A stretch of DNA of 64,000 bases. Origin: Euborellia annulipes (Eukaryota > Arthropoda > Insecta > Dermaptera > Anisolabididae). A program made the position numbers and the translations under genes. How positions within the stretch are numbered: the first letter of the stretch is position 1; the number at the start of each line of letters is the position of its first letter. Below are positions 20,221-30,294 of the stretch, piece after piece. The notes below the pieces were generated by a model. The model did no database searches and was not told the origin of the DNA. It saw only the letters and a program-made list of their open reading frames with translations. The stretch is taken from positions 1-64,000 of the forward strand of contig JAKCPI010002939.1 of assembly GCA_023213315.1 (NCBI GenBank), given 5' to 3'.

Positions 20221-20448
20221 CACACAGCACAAAATATTGCTGGAATATTGCAGCAATATAGCCAATCTTGCTCAATATTGACAATATTGCAGCATTATTG
20301 ATGGAATATTTCTGCAATGTTGCAAAAAGGCGGACATAGGAATATTGCAAGCAATATTCCTAGCTTGGAATATTCTTGCTGCAATATTGCCAATATTTTG
20401 CAAGATTCGCAATATATCTGCAACATTGCTGCAATATTTTGTGCTGTG
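20221..20448. mobile_element. AATATTGC-rich palindromic element
   Basis: Ends are exact 18-bp inverted repeats (CACAGCACAAAATATTGC). The interior is built almost entirely of GCAATATTGC-like words in both orientations, more than ten in about 230 bp. A relic of the same sequence is at 8950-8990. No target duplication recognised; class unknown. Confidence 0.6.
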
Positions 20449-20734
20449 GACACGAAGAAAGTATCGATACTTTTGTTCTGATACTAGGCCTAGTACTTTG
20501 TTTACTCGATACTTTTTTTGTATCACTTTACTTATAGGAATACTTGATTGTCGGTATCGAATGAAAAATATTCATTCAAATATAATTTGTTTTTTTTTTT
20601 TCGGCATCTTACTTTAAACACAAGTTGCACAAATATTTTAATTACGATTCTTTCAAAGAATATCGCATATTTTATATTTTTTGATATAAATATAAAATAT
20701 GCTCTAAAACGGTCTTTTTTAAACTAAAGACATC
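20449..20734. other. GATACT-rich stretch, no gene
   Basis: GTATCGATACTTTTG, GATACTAGGCCTAGTACTTTG and CGATACTTTTTTTGTATC form an imperfect palindromic cluster at 20459-20525. The rest is AT-rich. Confidence 0.4.
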
Positions 20735-20800
20735 GAATTTTTGACATGAATCCAATGCTTTCTCTATATATTAACATATATAGAGGTAAGAGAAAGTAAA
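20735..20800 (+). mobile_element. Family A terminal fragment
   Basis: CATCGAATTTTTGACATGAATCCAATGCTTTCTC, ATATATTAACATATATAGAGG and TAAGAGAAAGTA: the microsatellite-side end of family A with its hairpin. Confidence 0.75.
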
Positions 20801-20820
20801 AAAATAGACTTGACTTAAAA

Positions 20821-21114
20821 TTATTTCCAAAAGGATTCGGACCAGTAGGTTCAATTAAAATCAAAAAGTTTTCTAAAACAAAACTTATTTGACCCCCTTC
20901 TTAGCAAGAAGTTAGAGAAAAGAGATGTCTATGTATTTTTTGTTAAAGCCCTACTGTTTGATAATTTTATATTATATGGCTCTCTATGACTCCAACCACT
21001 GAAGTCCTACAGCAAGTGGACGAAACATTGTCTGGGGGTCAAATAAAGTTTTGTTTTAAAAAAACTTTTTGACTTTAATTGAACCCTACTGGTCCGAATC
21101 CTTTTTTTGGAAAT
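20821..21114 (+). mobile_element. HHR element with inverted arms, ribozyme decayed
   Basis: Arms 20821-20895 and 21034-21114 are inverted copies (GGATTCGGACCAGTAGG..., CAAATAAAGTTTTG). At 20999-21030 CUGAAG, a GUCC/GGAC stem II and GAAACAUU survive, but A9 of the core is replaced and the stem III word ACAU is not self-complementary. Confidence 0.6.
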
Positions 21115-21190
21115 TGTAAAGAAGGTTCATGGAAGCTTCATCAAATTTAAAATTATTATTTTTTATCAAAGAATTATTATAATAATTGGA

Positions 21191-21470
21191 TATCTATATA
21201 TAATAATTGCGGAGTGTCCCGTCTGTCCGTCTGTCACGCTCTGTTTGACCAACTTCCCAGTTGGAATTTTGAAACGAAATTTTTGCAGTCTTATAAGAGG
21301 AGGTTATGGAGAATCCCGGAATTCCTATAACTTTTTTGAGTTATTAATTCCCTAAAGTTACAATTTCTCCCATAGGAAATGTATAGAGAAATATTTAAGT
21401 ATTTTTTGCAGCCGTGTGTATTCTATGAACTTGTAAACAAATCCTCAAGCAGGCACTGGATTTGGACACA
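21191..21470 (-). mobile_element. Family C copy (tail half)
   Basis: Reverse of the 12.1-kb copy: ATATATAATAATTGCGGAGTGTCC, GACCAACTTCCC, CCCATAGGAAATGTATAGAG, AATCCTCAAGCAGGCACTGG. Confidence 0.75.
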
Positions 21471-21476
21471 TAATTT

Positions 21477-21740
21477 TCTTTTAGTGAAATTAATAAAAAA
21501 GTCAAGAATTTCACACATAAATGACCATTTGGGGCCCTTAAAATTGGAATTTTGAAAAATGGCTTCTTAAATGACGCCTAGGGCCCAAATGTAATCTATG
21601 CCAAATTTCAACTTTCTAGGCCTTACAGTTTAGGCTGTGCGATGATTGTATGCCAATCAGTCAGCCAGTCAGTGAGTTCTCTCTTTATATATATAGAGAT
21701 TACATATATACATAGGTAAGAGAAAGTAAAAAAACGAAGT
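21477..21740 (+). repeat. Second C-like repeat ending in GTCAGCCAGTCAGTGAG
   Basis: CTAGGGCCCAAATG, CCAAATTTCAACTTTCTAGGCC and TTTAGGCTGTGCG, then AGTCAGTGAG and TATATATATAGAG resemble a tail type like C but with different sequence. An A-end fragment (GGTAAGAGAAAGTA) follows at 21717-21730. Confidence 0.45.
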
Positions 21741-21891
21741 GTTCGTTTGATTCCCGCATGAAAATTTTCCTGAAAATTTTACCAATGAATTTTCAAAATT
21801 GAAGTGTGAAAATTAAATAAACAATTCCGAGTCAATGATTCCTGAACCCAGAATTTGAAAAAAAAGTAAATTTTTTTTTTTATTTATTTAA

Positions 21892-22283
21892 GGTACGGGT
21901 TTCGAAAAGCCGTTAGAAGACGATTCAGTACCGAGTTACTCTATGCGGCAAGAGATGGCGTTAGTTTTTCCCATAGGGATACAAGGGATTTATTCTATTT
22001 CATTTGAAAGATTCCAGCTAATTTATTAAGGGTAAAAAATTAATTATTTTTTAACACACTGATTACTAATTTTATTATCTATAAGATTTATAGCGAATTT
22101 TTAAAAATATCTTTTATTTAATGCGATTAATCTTAAAAAAAAATGTATTTTTTCGAAAATCAAAAAAAGGGCTTCTATAAGTTGTAGATATTTTAAATAG
22201 CTTTAATTTAAAAAAAATTTGAGGTCGATAGCTTCAAAATTGTGGCCGCAATCTCCCAAAATTAGCACCCCGAGACGCGCACC
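21892..22283 (+). mobile_element. Family E MITE with TTAA duplication
   Basis: TTAA at 21888-21891 and 22284-22287. Ends GGTACGGGTTTCG and, reversed, GGTGCGCGTCTCGGGG. Interior GGCAAGAGATGGCGTTAG and AAAAAGGGCTTCTATAAG is shared with three other loci. TTAA duplication suggests piggyBac or Kolobok type. Non-coding. Confidence 0.75.
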
Positions 22284-22287
22284 TTAA

Positions 22288-23100
22288 AAGCTTTTTTTTC
22301 GGCATCTGAGTCTATTTAAACCCCATTGATTGATTGGTATTTTTTTTAACCCTTTTCGGCTACAGAATGATTGGTACCCAATTAAATTGAAAAAAAAAAA
22401 ATCTTTTTGGAACCGGATGCGAACCCACTTTGGCACCAGAAGTCATTGCTATAATAATTTAATTACAAAATCTCAAAAAATACTCCTCGAATAAATCTAT
22501 CCTCTTGAGAAACAGATTAACCTCTTTGCCTTCTTATAAATAAATATTACATTCTCTACACATAATGTTAGTAACTAAAAACAAACTTTTATATTAAATT
22601 TTTAAAAATCATCCTCAAAACAAAAAAAAAAAAAAAGTATAATATAAAACTTGAGGTATGGAGGTAATATTTCTTTTTTCCTTTAAGCTCTATATAAAGT
22701 TATTACTTTCCATATTATTAAACTTGAAAAAAAGAGAAATACTGTAAAAGGGTTGATAAAAATCTCAGAGTGTAATTTTTTTTAAGCTTTTTTGTTTTAA
22801 ATAAATTTAAATAAATTTATTTATCTTTTCTTAAAGTAAAATGAAAGAGAAATCTAATTAGCCTATATAGATATTAATATTAAGCACTCAATTTGCTCGT
22901 GATTAAATTCAATTTCAAAAGATTAGAGGAAAATGATATAATGGTACGCGATTTTTATTTAATTATTCCAACCTAATTACATTCCATTTTAATTGCTCCA
23001 GCCTATTTCTGGTGATGGCGGGGCGAAAAAGCAAACTGGGACATTTATTTTTTTGTTATATAAAAAATAATAAGAAACTTATGGTTCGCAACGGTTCAAA
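22288..23100. other. No gene recognised
   Basis: AT-rich sequence with several poly(A/T) tracts; no repeat family, ORF or RNA signature identified. Confidence 0.4.
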
Positions 23101-23602
23101 AATATCGATATCGAGATTTTGATGGATATACACGTTTTGATGTCCCCTGAATCCAAAAAAGTGGTTTTCGCGACATGGTCTGTCTGTCTGTGAACAAAAT
23201 ATTTCAAGAACGGAAAGAGCTAGGAGGTTGAAATTTTATATTTAAATTAGGCGCTCCCATGGGACGTGACACGAAGCTTTTGAACAAAATCGACCAAAGA
23301 GTACTAGTACTTTACTGATGCACTTTTTCAGTTTTTTCGATTTTCTCAAAATTCGCTCCAACGATTTTTTTTAAATTCAAAAATCAATTATTTTTTAGAT
23401 GCTCTTTAAAATGTATATTCTCATTTTGTGATTGAAATCTTCTGAAGACCACTTTACTCTTGTACTCCATAGAAAAGATAAGAGAAATGGTTGCCATGGT
23501 AATAAAATATAAATATTTTGCCATACTTATAGATTATACATCTTGAAAATCGAATATACCGTACTGTCGGAAACTAAATACATGTCGACACAAAATGTAT
23601 GT
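23101..23602 (-). mobile_element. Family A copy
   Basis: Runs from TCGAGATTTTGATGGATATACACG through GTCTGTCTGTCTG, AGTACTAGTACTTTACTGATG and CCATGGTAATAAAATATAAATA to TACATGTCGACACAAAA. Hairpin lost at the right, where a second A copy begins. Confidence 0.8.
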
Positions 23603-23886
23603 GTGTCTGGGTTCAATTTAAAGCATGAAGAAATTGAGCTAGGATGTTGAAATTTTATATTTCATTTAGACACCCTACTAGGGCGTGAAATTAAGCTTGT
23701 GATCAAAATCGGCCAAAAAGTACTAGTACTTTACTTATGTGGTTTTTCAGTTTTTTTTAGATTTCCTCAAAATTCGCTCCAACGATTTTGATTAAAATTC
23801 AAAAATCAATTATTTTTTAGATGCTCTTTAAAATGTATATTCTCATTTTGCCATTGAAATATTCTGAAGACCACTTTACTCTTGTA

Positions 23887-24418
23887 CAGTGAGGACAGTA
23901 TTAAGTCCCATCCATGCGTTTTCTACTTGAAATTCTAACAATAAAATATAAATATTTTCCCATACTTATAAATTTGTAGTAATTGAATATTTGATTATAG
24001 CTGTAGTATTGTATTCAGGATAATAAGGAATAATTTGCCAAGAAGAATGCAGCCAAATTTATTTCATTAGATTTTAATAAAAAATACTAATCACTTGCTG
24101 ACGATTCGGTTCGGGTTTGAAGTGATTAATATTTTTTATTAAAATCTAATGAAATAAATTTGGCTGCATTCTTCTTGGCAAATTATTCCTTATTATCCTG
24201 AATACTTATAAATTTTACATCTTGATTTCTAATATATCGTCGGAAACTAAATATATGTCGACACGAAAATTGTTTTGAAATAAATATTTTATATTTTTTA
24301 ATGGAAACTTTCAAGGTTCAAATCTAGAAACTAGAGATTTTCATTTTCTTTAATAAAATCAATAAAATAATCTCTAGTAGAAAACGAATGGGTGGGATTT
24401 AATATTGACCCTCACTGT
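23887..24418. mobile_element. TA-flanked MITE with CAGTGAGG ends
   Basis: The ends share about 50 bp of inverted repeat: CAGTGAGG-CA-TATTAA-TCCCA at 23887 and its complement ending CCTCACTG at 24418, each next to TA. This suggests Tc1/mariner/pogo type. The interior carries family A-like sequence (AAATATAAATATTTTCCCATAC; ATATATGTCGACACG) and is split by the HHR element at 23976-24201. Confidence 0.7.
23976..24201 (+). mobile_element. HHR element with 14-bp TSD, ribozyme decayed
   Basis: ATACTTATAAATTT is duplicated at 23962-23975 and 24202-24215. Inverted arms of about 80 bp carry the GGCTGCATTCTTCTTGG tail. The centre (24097-24123) has CTGACGA but only GAAG where GAAA is expected and no ACGU, so the ribozyme is probably inactive. 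Confidence 0.7.
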
Positions 24419-24422
24419 ACTT

Positions 24423-24701
24423 TTTTTTTTTTTTTTTTATAAAAAAAAACATTCACACTTTTTCTCATTCACACTCACACTCACACACGCATTCACACTG
24501 TCTTCTCGGCAGCTTAGGCCATATAAGACATTTACGATAACCGTTATTTATGAATTTATATATATTAGGGTCCAGGCATTTTTATTTAAGCCATCTGGTA
24601 TCCAGATGGCTTAAATAAAATCATCGGACTGCCTGGGGTCCGAACCCGCGACGTTTGGTATATGAGGTTAGCACGCTAACCTCTACACCACGCCCCGTGG
24701 G
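24423..24701 (-). mobile_element. SINE1 copy, full length with TSD
   Basis: CCTCACTGTACTT is duplicated at 24410-24422 and 24702-24714. Poly(T) left, tRNA head right (CTACACCACGCCCCGTGG). It inserted exactly at the MITE/A junction, so it postdates the MITE. Confidence 0.9.
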
Positions 24702-24761
24702 CCTCACTGTACTTCATAGGAAGGATAGGAGAAATGGTTGCCATGGTAACAAAATATAAAT

Positions 24762-25142
24762 ATGTTTATTAGGCCTAAAGCTTTTGTGGTTTGAAATATT
24801 ATTATTCATGAATAGTGAATAGTAAAAAACAACAGAATGTAGAATATATCTTTGGGCTATCGATTTCGTCCAAAAGACATCATCAGGCCAGCGTTATTGA
24901 AATATAAAATAATATATACATGTTTTTTTTTTGCTTTTTAAAAGAGTTGAAATAAATTCTCTGCCATTTTAATTAATAATTTTTTGATATGTGATATTAT
25001 TATTCAGTTCACTTGAGTCGGAGCAAGTGCACAGTATTTGAAAACGGCTGCAGAATAAGCAGTCGAAACGTTGTATAGTATTTATATATTTTTAATAAAT
25101 ATTTAATACCAAAATGTGGTCTATATTTAAAAATTCTCCTAA
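24762..25142 (-). mobile_element. HHR element with 15-bp TSD
   Basis: TAACAAAATATAAAT is duplicated at 24747-24761 and 25143-25157. Contains an intact-looking hammerhead on the minus strand (24854-24890). At 25030-25056 a plus-strand relic (CTGCAGA...GAAACGTT) precedes a GTGGTCTATATTT tail also seen inverted near 26.55 and 55.2 kb. Confidence 0.75.
24854..24890 (-). ncRNA. Hammerhead ribozyme, stem III word AUCGAU
   Basis: Minus strand: GGC-CUGAUGA (box 24880-24886), stem II GUC/GAC with UUUUG loop, GAAA, then the six-base palindrome AUCGAU (24859-24864), A as cleavage base (24858) and GCC closing a 3-bp stem I. Core intact. Differs from the ACGU class but keeps self-complementarity. Confidence 0.68.
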
Positions 25143-25322
25143 TAACAAAATATAAATGTTTTCCCATACTAATAAATTTTACATCTTGAATTCTAATATA
25201 TCGTCGGAAACTAAATATATGTCGACACGAAAAATCTGGTGTGACAAGCACAGAACACAACTTTCGATTACCGAAGCTAAAAAGAAAGGTGTGTGCCGTG
25301 CGCCAGTCACACCAGATTTTAG

Positions 25323-26010
25323 ATTGTTTAAGACATCCATGTTTATTTTCGAACAAGTGTTTAAATACCGACAAAATTACAGCCTGAAAGAAGATGTTTT
25401 GAAGAAACAAAGCATCTGTTGAGATGGTGAGGGTTCGAAGGGTGTTGAGGGAAGCGTTGCCATAGCGAGGGCTCCGGGCTGCAGAGCGAGAGTCCTCCTG
25501 AGATCGATGCCACAAATGTCAAGGGTCTCCTAGCCTGGGCCTCGGCCTCGGCTCTTGGCCCTTGGCCCTACAACCAATCAGGCACTATCAAAGATGCTTA
25601 ATTAATTTTGACAATTACGATTATTAAAAAAAAAAAAAATTAATATCTTCTCTCTGTTTTGTTGAATTTCTTATTCCGCTGAATTAACGATGACAGGATC
25701 CATTGATTAAAGAATATTTTTTGTTTAGCTTTTTTTTTTCGCTTCAATATAAGGAAGGATAGAATTTTGGACTATATATTGTCTCTCTATATATATTGGT
25801 CAAATACATGTAGTATTAGTACAGTAGTTACAGAAATAGTCCTTCATATAGGGTCATGTTACTTTAGGAGTGATCCAGGATAGTTAGAGTTTAGATTTTT
25901 TTTTTTAATTTTTAGGGGTTAAAGAATCCATCGGGGGTTTTATGGTTATAAAATTTAAAACAAATGCAAACATTTTACTTTCTCTTACCTATTATGTGTT
26001 TAATATTTAA
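25323..26010. other. No gene identified; GC-richer block
   Basis: 25420-25570 is GC-rich (GGCTCCGGGCTGC, CTGGGCCTCGGCCTCGGC) and could be unique host DNA, but no sustained frame was found beyond the family-A shadow frame. The rest is AT-rich. Confidence 0.35.
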
Positions 26011-26014
26011 TCAA

Positions 26015-26222
26015 ATCATCATCTAATTATAGATAAATAAATAACACGAGGTTAAGTTTCAAAAGGTTTTTATTTTAGCTTACTCGCATTTCGACGTTAT
26101 TACTTCTTCTTTGTGTCATAGCTCTGAAGATGATTGATTAACGTCGAAATGAGCATAAGCTAAAATAAATTTCTTTGAAACTTAACCTTGTGTCATTTAT
26201 TTATCTATAATTAGATGGTAAT
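26015..26222 (+). mobile_element. Inverted HHR element pair
   Basis: Arms 26015-26081 and 26157-26222 are inverted copies (ATTATAGATAAATAAATAACAC; AAACTTAACC). Each arm abuts a GTCGAAATG hammerhead half. Confidence 0.65.
26118..26161 (+). ncRNA. Hammerhead motif, eight-base stem III word (one mismatch)
   Basis: CTGAAGA at 26124-26130, stem II GAU/GUC (3 bp, one G-U), GAAA 26146-26149, ATGAGCAT 26149-26156, A26157, AGCT 26158-26161 pairing with AGCT 26120-26123 (4 bp stem I). The mirrored copy (26081-26096) reads AUGCGAGU. The shared ancestor would be AUGCGCAU, a perfect palindrome; that reconstruction is inferred. Confidence 0.5.
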
Positions 26223-26299
26223 TTAATTAAATTTAAGAATGTTTCAACTAGTGCCAACGGTGAATTCTTTGGATTATATTTGTTAATAAATAAATAGAA

Positions 26300-26800
26300 A
26301 GCCTTGCATTCGTATCGAAAATTCGATTTCGAGATTTTGAAGAAAATGCTTTTTGAATCCCGCAATATGATCTGTCTGATTGTGTCTGTTTCTATGAACA
26401 AAATATCTTAAGAAATAAAAGAGATACGAGGTTGACATTTGATGTACAAATTGGGAAGTACCGCCCTGGCATTCAACTCGAACTTTTGAATAAAATTGGC
26501 CAAACAGTATTAGTATTAGGCCTATTAGGGGAATTTTTAATTATAGACCATATTTTGTTTTAATTATTTATTAAAAATAGTAATACAGTATTAGTAATTT
26601 TTCACTTTTTTCGGATTTCTCAAAATTCGTTCTGATGTCTCATTTTGCTCTCAAAATTGTTTGAAACTCATTTGTACTTCATATATGAAGTTTCCTATAG
26701 GAAAGTAGAGGAATTTTAACAAAATATAAATTTTACCTCTTGGGTTTTATACTACAAACCGAACAAAATTTGGTGTGACTCATACTTTAAGAAATAGTGT
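26300..26800 (-). mobile_element. Diverged family A copy
   Basis: ATTCGATTTCGAGATTTTG, GTCTGTCTGATTGTGTCTG, AATTGGCCAAACAGTATTAG and TCATTTTGCTCTCAAAATTG keep A order. An intrusion of the GACCATATTTTG tail (26535-26590) breaks it. Hairpin nearly lost (TTTGGTGTGACTC at 26769). Confidence 0.6.
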
Positions 26801-27540
26801 GTGGAACATCAAATTTTTTATTTTAAATAAGATTTTTTACTGCTAACAGTTACCTATTTTAGAATGTTATATTTTTTTACGTTTTCGTTTATTATTGATT
26901 TTTTTTATTCCGCTCTGATTAGAAAAAAATACTAAATCAATCAGTGAACTGGATCAATGGTTTTTTTTTTTTAATAAAATAATACGATTTCAACAAACAA
27001 ACTCCTAAAATAGCTGGATTCATTCAAATAGGGACAAAGAGACAGAGAGGGAAAATAATTTTTTATGGGTGTTGAATTAATCCTTTTTTTTATCACAATT
27101 CATAATTCCACCCTTATCAGAAAGCCCCCAGCAGCAGCCCAGGGCTTGGGATTTAATTTAATAATTGCATAAATGGGAGTGTTTATTTATTTATTCCAGA
27201 AGGGCGTAATGTCTTACAAAATCTCTAAATTCAAGAGTTAATCTTTTCTTTATTAAATAAAACAGCGCTTAAGATTTTTTCTTTTCTTCGAATGATTATT
27301 CAATTAGTGATTCATTCGGATAGAAATAAGATTATCTCATTTATAACAAAAATAAGTTTATCGTAATAAACAGTGTCGGAAGCAGGATTTGCAGCCGTTA
27401 GTGTTGTTTGGCATTAAACAGGATTTTATGGTTATAAAACAAATGCAAAATTTTTTAACAAGACCGGCAGTATGTTTTTTGTTGGTGGTGTAGGTCGAGG
27501 GTTGAGCAATTTTATTCCAAGTCCTCGTTCCGTCTACGAA
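26801..27540. other. No gene recognised
   Basis: AT-rich, scattered poly(T). No recognisable feature. Confidence 0.4.
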
Positions 27541-27545
27541 ATGTA

Positions 27546-27870
27546 TATTAAATTTGAGTATCGAGAGTTTGTCCGTTTTTGAGTAATTCCCTTACCCACA
27601 TTTTTTGATATTTCACTTGAAATTTATTAAATTTATTGTGAAAACAAATAAATTTCAAGCTAAAATTGGGCTGACTCTTTTAATGGCAATAAAATCTCTT
27701 TCCGGGAAATTTAGGTAAATATTATGAGATTTTAACAGGAATCGATCTTAATTGCATTTAGGATTTTTTCACAATAAATTTAATGTATTTCATCTGAAAT
27801 ATCAATGAATGTGGATTAAGGGATTACTCAAAAACAAAAAATTTCTCGATACTCAAATTTTATACTTAAG
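27546..27870. repeat. Long inverted repeat of unknown class
   Basis: 27546-27645 and about 27765-27870 are inverted copies (AAATTTGAGTATCGAGA; GAGTAATTCCCTTA; ATTTATTGTGAAAA) around a 120-bp centre. No hammerhead core or transposon ends identified. Confidence 0.6.
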
Positions 27871-27903
27871 CTCAGTAGGCTACTTATGTCGCAAGCGTCT
27901 CGA

Positions 27904-28089
27904 GTGCCCTCGGGCCTTGGTGTAGTTGTATCAATTGGCTTAAATAAGAATGCCTGGACCCCAAATATAACTTATTATATTAATAAAATACGAGTTTCGT
28001 TAAAAGTTTCGTTAAAAGTCTTATGCCGAAAACACTGTGTGTGGTGTGTGTGTGTATGGGAAAAAAGTGTATTGTTTTTATATAAAAAA
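27904..28089 (+). mobile_element. SINE1 copy with internal deletion and TSD
   Basis: GCGTCTC(G/A)AGT is duplicated at 27893-27903 and 28091-28101. The head GGGCCTTGGTGTAGTTG joins directly to TCAATTGGCTTAAATAAG, losing the B box and half the body palindrome. A-rich tail at 28082-28089. Confidence 0.8.
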
Positions 28090-28200
28090 AAGCGTCTCAA
28101 GTAATTTCGATAAAATTGACCAAAGAATACTAGTACTTTACTAATGTACTTTTTTTTAGATTTTTTCGATTTTCTGAAAATAGGCTGTAATAGTTGTAAT
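28090..28200 (-). mobile_element. Family A fragment
   Basis: GATAAAATTGACCAAAGAATACTAGTACTTTACTAATG, then TTTTTTCGATTTTCTGAAAATAGG. Only the central part remains. Confidence 0.65.
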
Positions 28201-29440
28201 TCTATTACTACTTCCTAATAGATGGCACTCTGATTGTCTAAAATCAATGAATATATTGAAACATATCACATAGTGTTTTTGGTTAATTTTATCCAATTAT
28301 AAATTTTCAACTAGAGCCAACGGTCACCAGTTTACATTTAGTCAAAAAATTGCATTTTCTGAGCCACTTAGGGCTCACTCCTCAATCCCCCCCCTCCTCA
28401 CTGCGCTTTGATAATAAATAAAGTGGTACTGTGGCTTTACGCGTTCTAATATTTAAAACAAATTTTATTTAAATTTTCCAGCTATATTTTCTCAAAAATA
28501 AAGTCATTTCCATTCTTTTACACATAACACGTTTCTATATCTGCATCAAATGCCGAAAAGACTTAAATAAAATTCATGATAAGAATCTTGACGTCATCTG
28601 TTTTTTAATATGATTTTTAAAAATCCAATATATTTTTTTTTTTCTTTAACAAAGGAATTAAGATTTGGAATCAAATCTACTTTGCATAACAAATTGAAGA
28701 AAGAAAAAAAAAATGTTTCGAATTTTTTTTTTAATATAAAAATGGTGGTTGGAATTTTGGTCTCTCTCTCCCCTTCTCTTATGTATCTGCATCTGTTATA
28801 AAAGTCACGAAGTCGCCTTGTTGGAATATAAATTCGAACAGAAAAAAAAAAAAATCGATCAGGCTTTTCAAAAGTTGAAAAGAACGAGAGAGAGAGAGAG
28901 AAAAAAACTGTGCGAGTGAATGAGGCATTGGGGGAGGCTTTCTTCTGTCTGTCTGTCTGTCACTCAAAAGCCATCGTTTGTGTGAAAAGGTTCAGTTTAG
29001 AATTAGAAAAATATTTTTAAACTGAAATGCTATGAGCAAATAAAAATCGGACTGCCTGCCACTCGTAAGGGCTTTTATAAAAACTCTATTATTCTCATTA
29101 AAAAAAATCCATAAAATACTTACAAATAATTAGAAAGTAATTAGGAAAAAAGTTCCTTTGCTAAGTCGTTATTTGTATCTTTAAAACCCCAAAGGAAAAA
29201 AGTTTACTTAACTCGATCAATACGGATGAACTTGGAAGATTAATTTTAGCGCCTCTCTTCTCTGTTCAATTGATTCTGGTACAGAATTTATATTTGAAAT
29301 CTTAAAATCTTAACTACCAGGAAATATTACGTCAATTAAAAATAAAACACGAAGTGATATGTTTCAATGTATTATTTATCAGAATAAAGTCTAGATATTA
29401 TATATATATAACCGAAACTTTCTCTGTCCATGGTACGATA
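28201..29440. other. No gene; microsatellites
   Basis: C-rich 28388-28397, (GA)n at 28887-28901 and (GTCT)n at 28946-28962. A 15-bp SINE1 trace (ATCGGACTGCCTGCC) at 29046-29060. Unassigned otherwise. Confidence 0.45.
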
Positions 29441-29454
29441 ACAAAATTTGAGGC

Positions 29455-29565
29455 AAAAAAACATATAACCAAGTGAGCGTAAATCGACAGATCCGTGGTG
29501 CGACTCCCGGCGGTACCTACATTTTTCGCTTATTTAAATTAATAAATACTTGGTTATATGTTTTT
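29455..29565. repeat. tRNA-like fragment between inverted 16-mers
   Basis: AAACATATAACCAAGT (29459-29474) and its complement (29548-29563) flank GTGAGCGTAAATCG...GTGCGACTCCCGGCGG, which recalls a tRNA-derived head without a standard B box. Could be a SINE relic; not a functional tRNA. Confidence 0.4.
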
Positions 29566-29689
29566 CATAATTACTTCATGGACCAACACATATATAATTC
29601 TTTATTTAAAATTTGAGGCATTATCATGATTAAGCTACGTATAATTGTGTATGACCAATATAATTTGGCGAGGATTATTTATATTTTCA

Positions 29690-29800
29690 GACATTAACCT
29701 GGCCCTGAGGATAGTCCCATATGTGACCGAAACGTCGGCCCTGGTTTACTAATAAATTGAAATATAACTAGCTGCTTGCTCATTTATTCTTCCTATTTGA
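29690..29800 (+). mobile_element. HHR element
   Basis: A hammerhead (29701-29740) followed by TAATAAATTG, AAATATAAC and TAGCTGCTTGCTC, corresponding to the ribozyme-AATAAA-GCTGC order elsewhere. Boundaries not defined. Confidence 0.6.
29701..29740 (+). ncRNA. Hammerhead ribozyme, stem III word ACGU
   Basis: Stem I GGCC (29701-29704) with GGCC (29737-29740), 4 bp. CTGAGGA 29705-29711; stem II GUC/GAC with flanking A-C mismatch (ancestral GGUC/GACC likely); GAAA 29729-29732; ACGU 29732-29735; C36 cleavage base. Core intact. Confidence 0.68.
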
Positions 29801-29934
29801 TAACCGAAACCAGGATTTTTGCCAGAAACTGGCTGAAACCGAAACTTCGGTAGATTCCTAGCGATTATCCAAGATCTTTTATTAAAAAAAAAAATTAGAT
29901 TATTACTTTCTCTTACCTATATGTATATGTTAAA

Positions 29935-30275
29935 CAAAATCTGTCAAAAACTATTAGTACATCTACTGATGTACTTTTTCGATTTTTTAAAAATTCACTC
30001 CAACGATTTTGATTAAAATTCAAAAATCAATTATTTTTTAGATGCTCTTTCAAATGTATATTCTCATTTTGCCATTGAAATTTTCTGAAGACCACTTTAC
30101 TCTTGAACTTCATAGGAAAGATAGGAGAAATGGTTGCTATAGTAACAAAATATAAATATTTTGCCATACTTATAAATTTTACATCTTGACAATCGAATGT
30201 ACCGTACTGTCGGGAACTAAATATATGTCGACACAAAAAAATCTGGTGTGACTAGCACAGCACACGACAATCGAA
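29935..30275 (-). mobile_element. Family A fragment
   Basis: ATCTACTGATGTACTTTTTCG, GATGCTCTTTCAAATGTATATTCTC, ACATCTTGACAATCG and ATATATGTCGACAC, then a half hairpin (AATCTGGTGTGACTAGCACAGCACAC). Confidence 0.75.
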
Positions 30276-30294
30276 TGTTGATAAAATTCAAAGT

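Larger units (their letters stand above)
23605..25322 (-). mobile_element. Family A copy broken by four insertions
   Basis: A-derived segments 23605-23886, 24708-24761 and 25143-25322 join in order, ending with the terminal hairpin (25224-25322). Inserted are a TA-MITE, a SINE1 and an HHR element; a further HHR element sits inside the MITE. Confidence 0.8.

Noticed and set aside
24091..24123. Functional hammerhead at CTGACGA
   Set aside because: GAAG replaces GAAA, stem II is poor, and the stem III word is missing; treated as decayed.
25030..25056. Functional hammerhead at CTGCAGA...GAAACGTT
   Set aside because: A6 of the core is C and no convincing stem II forms.
25009..25515. Longest open frame, 168 codons, minus strand
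   Set aside because: It runs through a family A body and hairpin and part of an HHR element; no protein family resemblance, and parallel frames in other A copies are interrupted.
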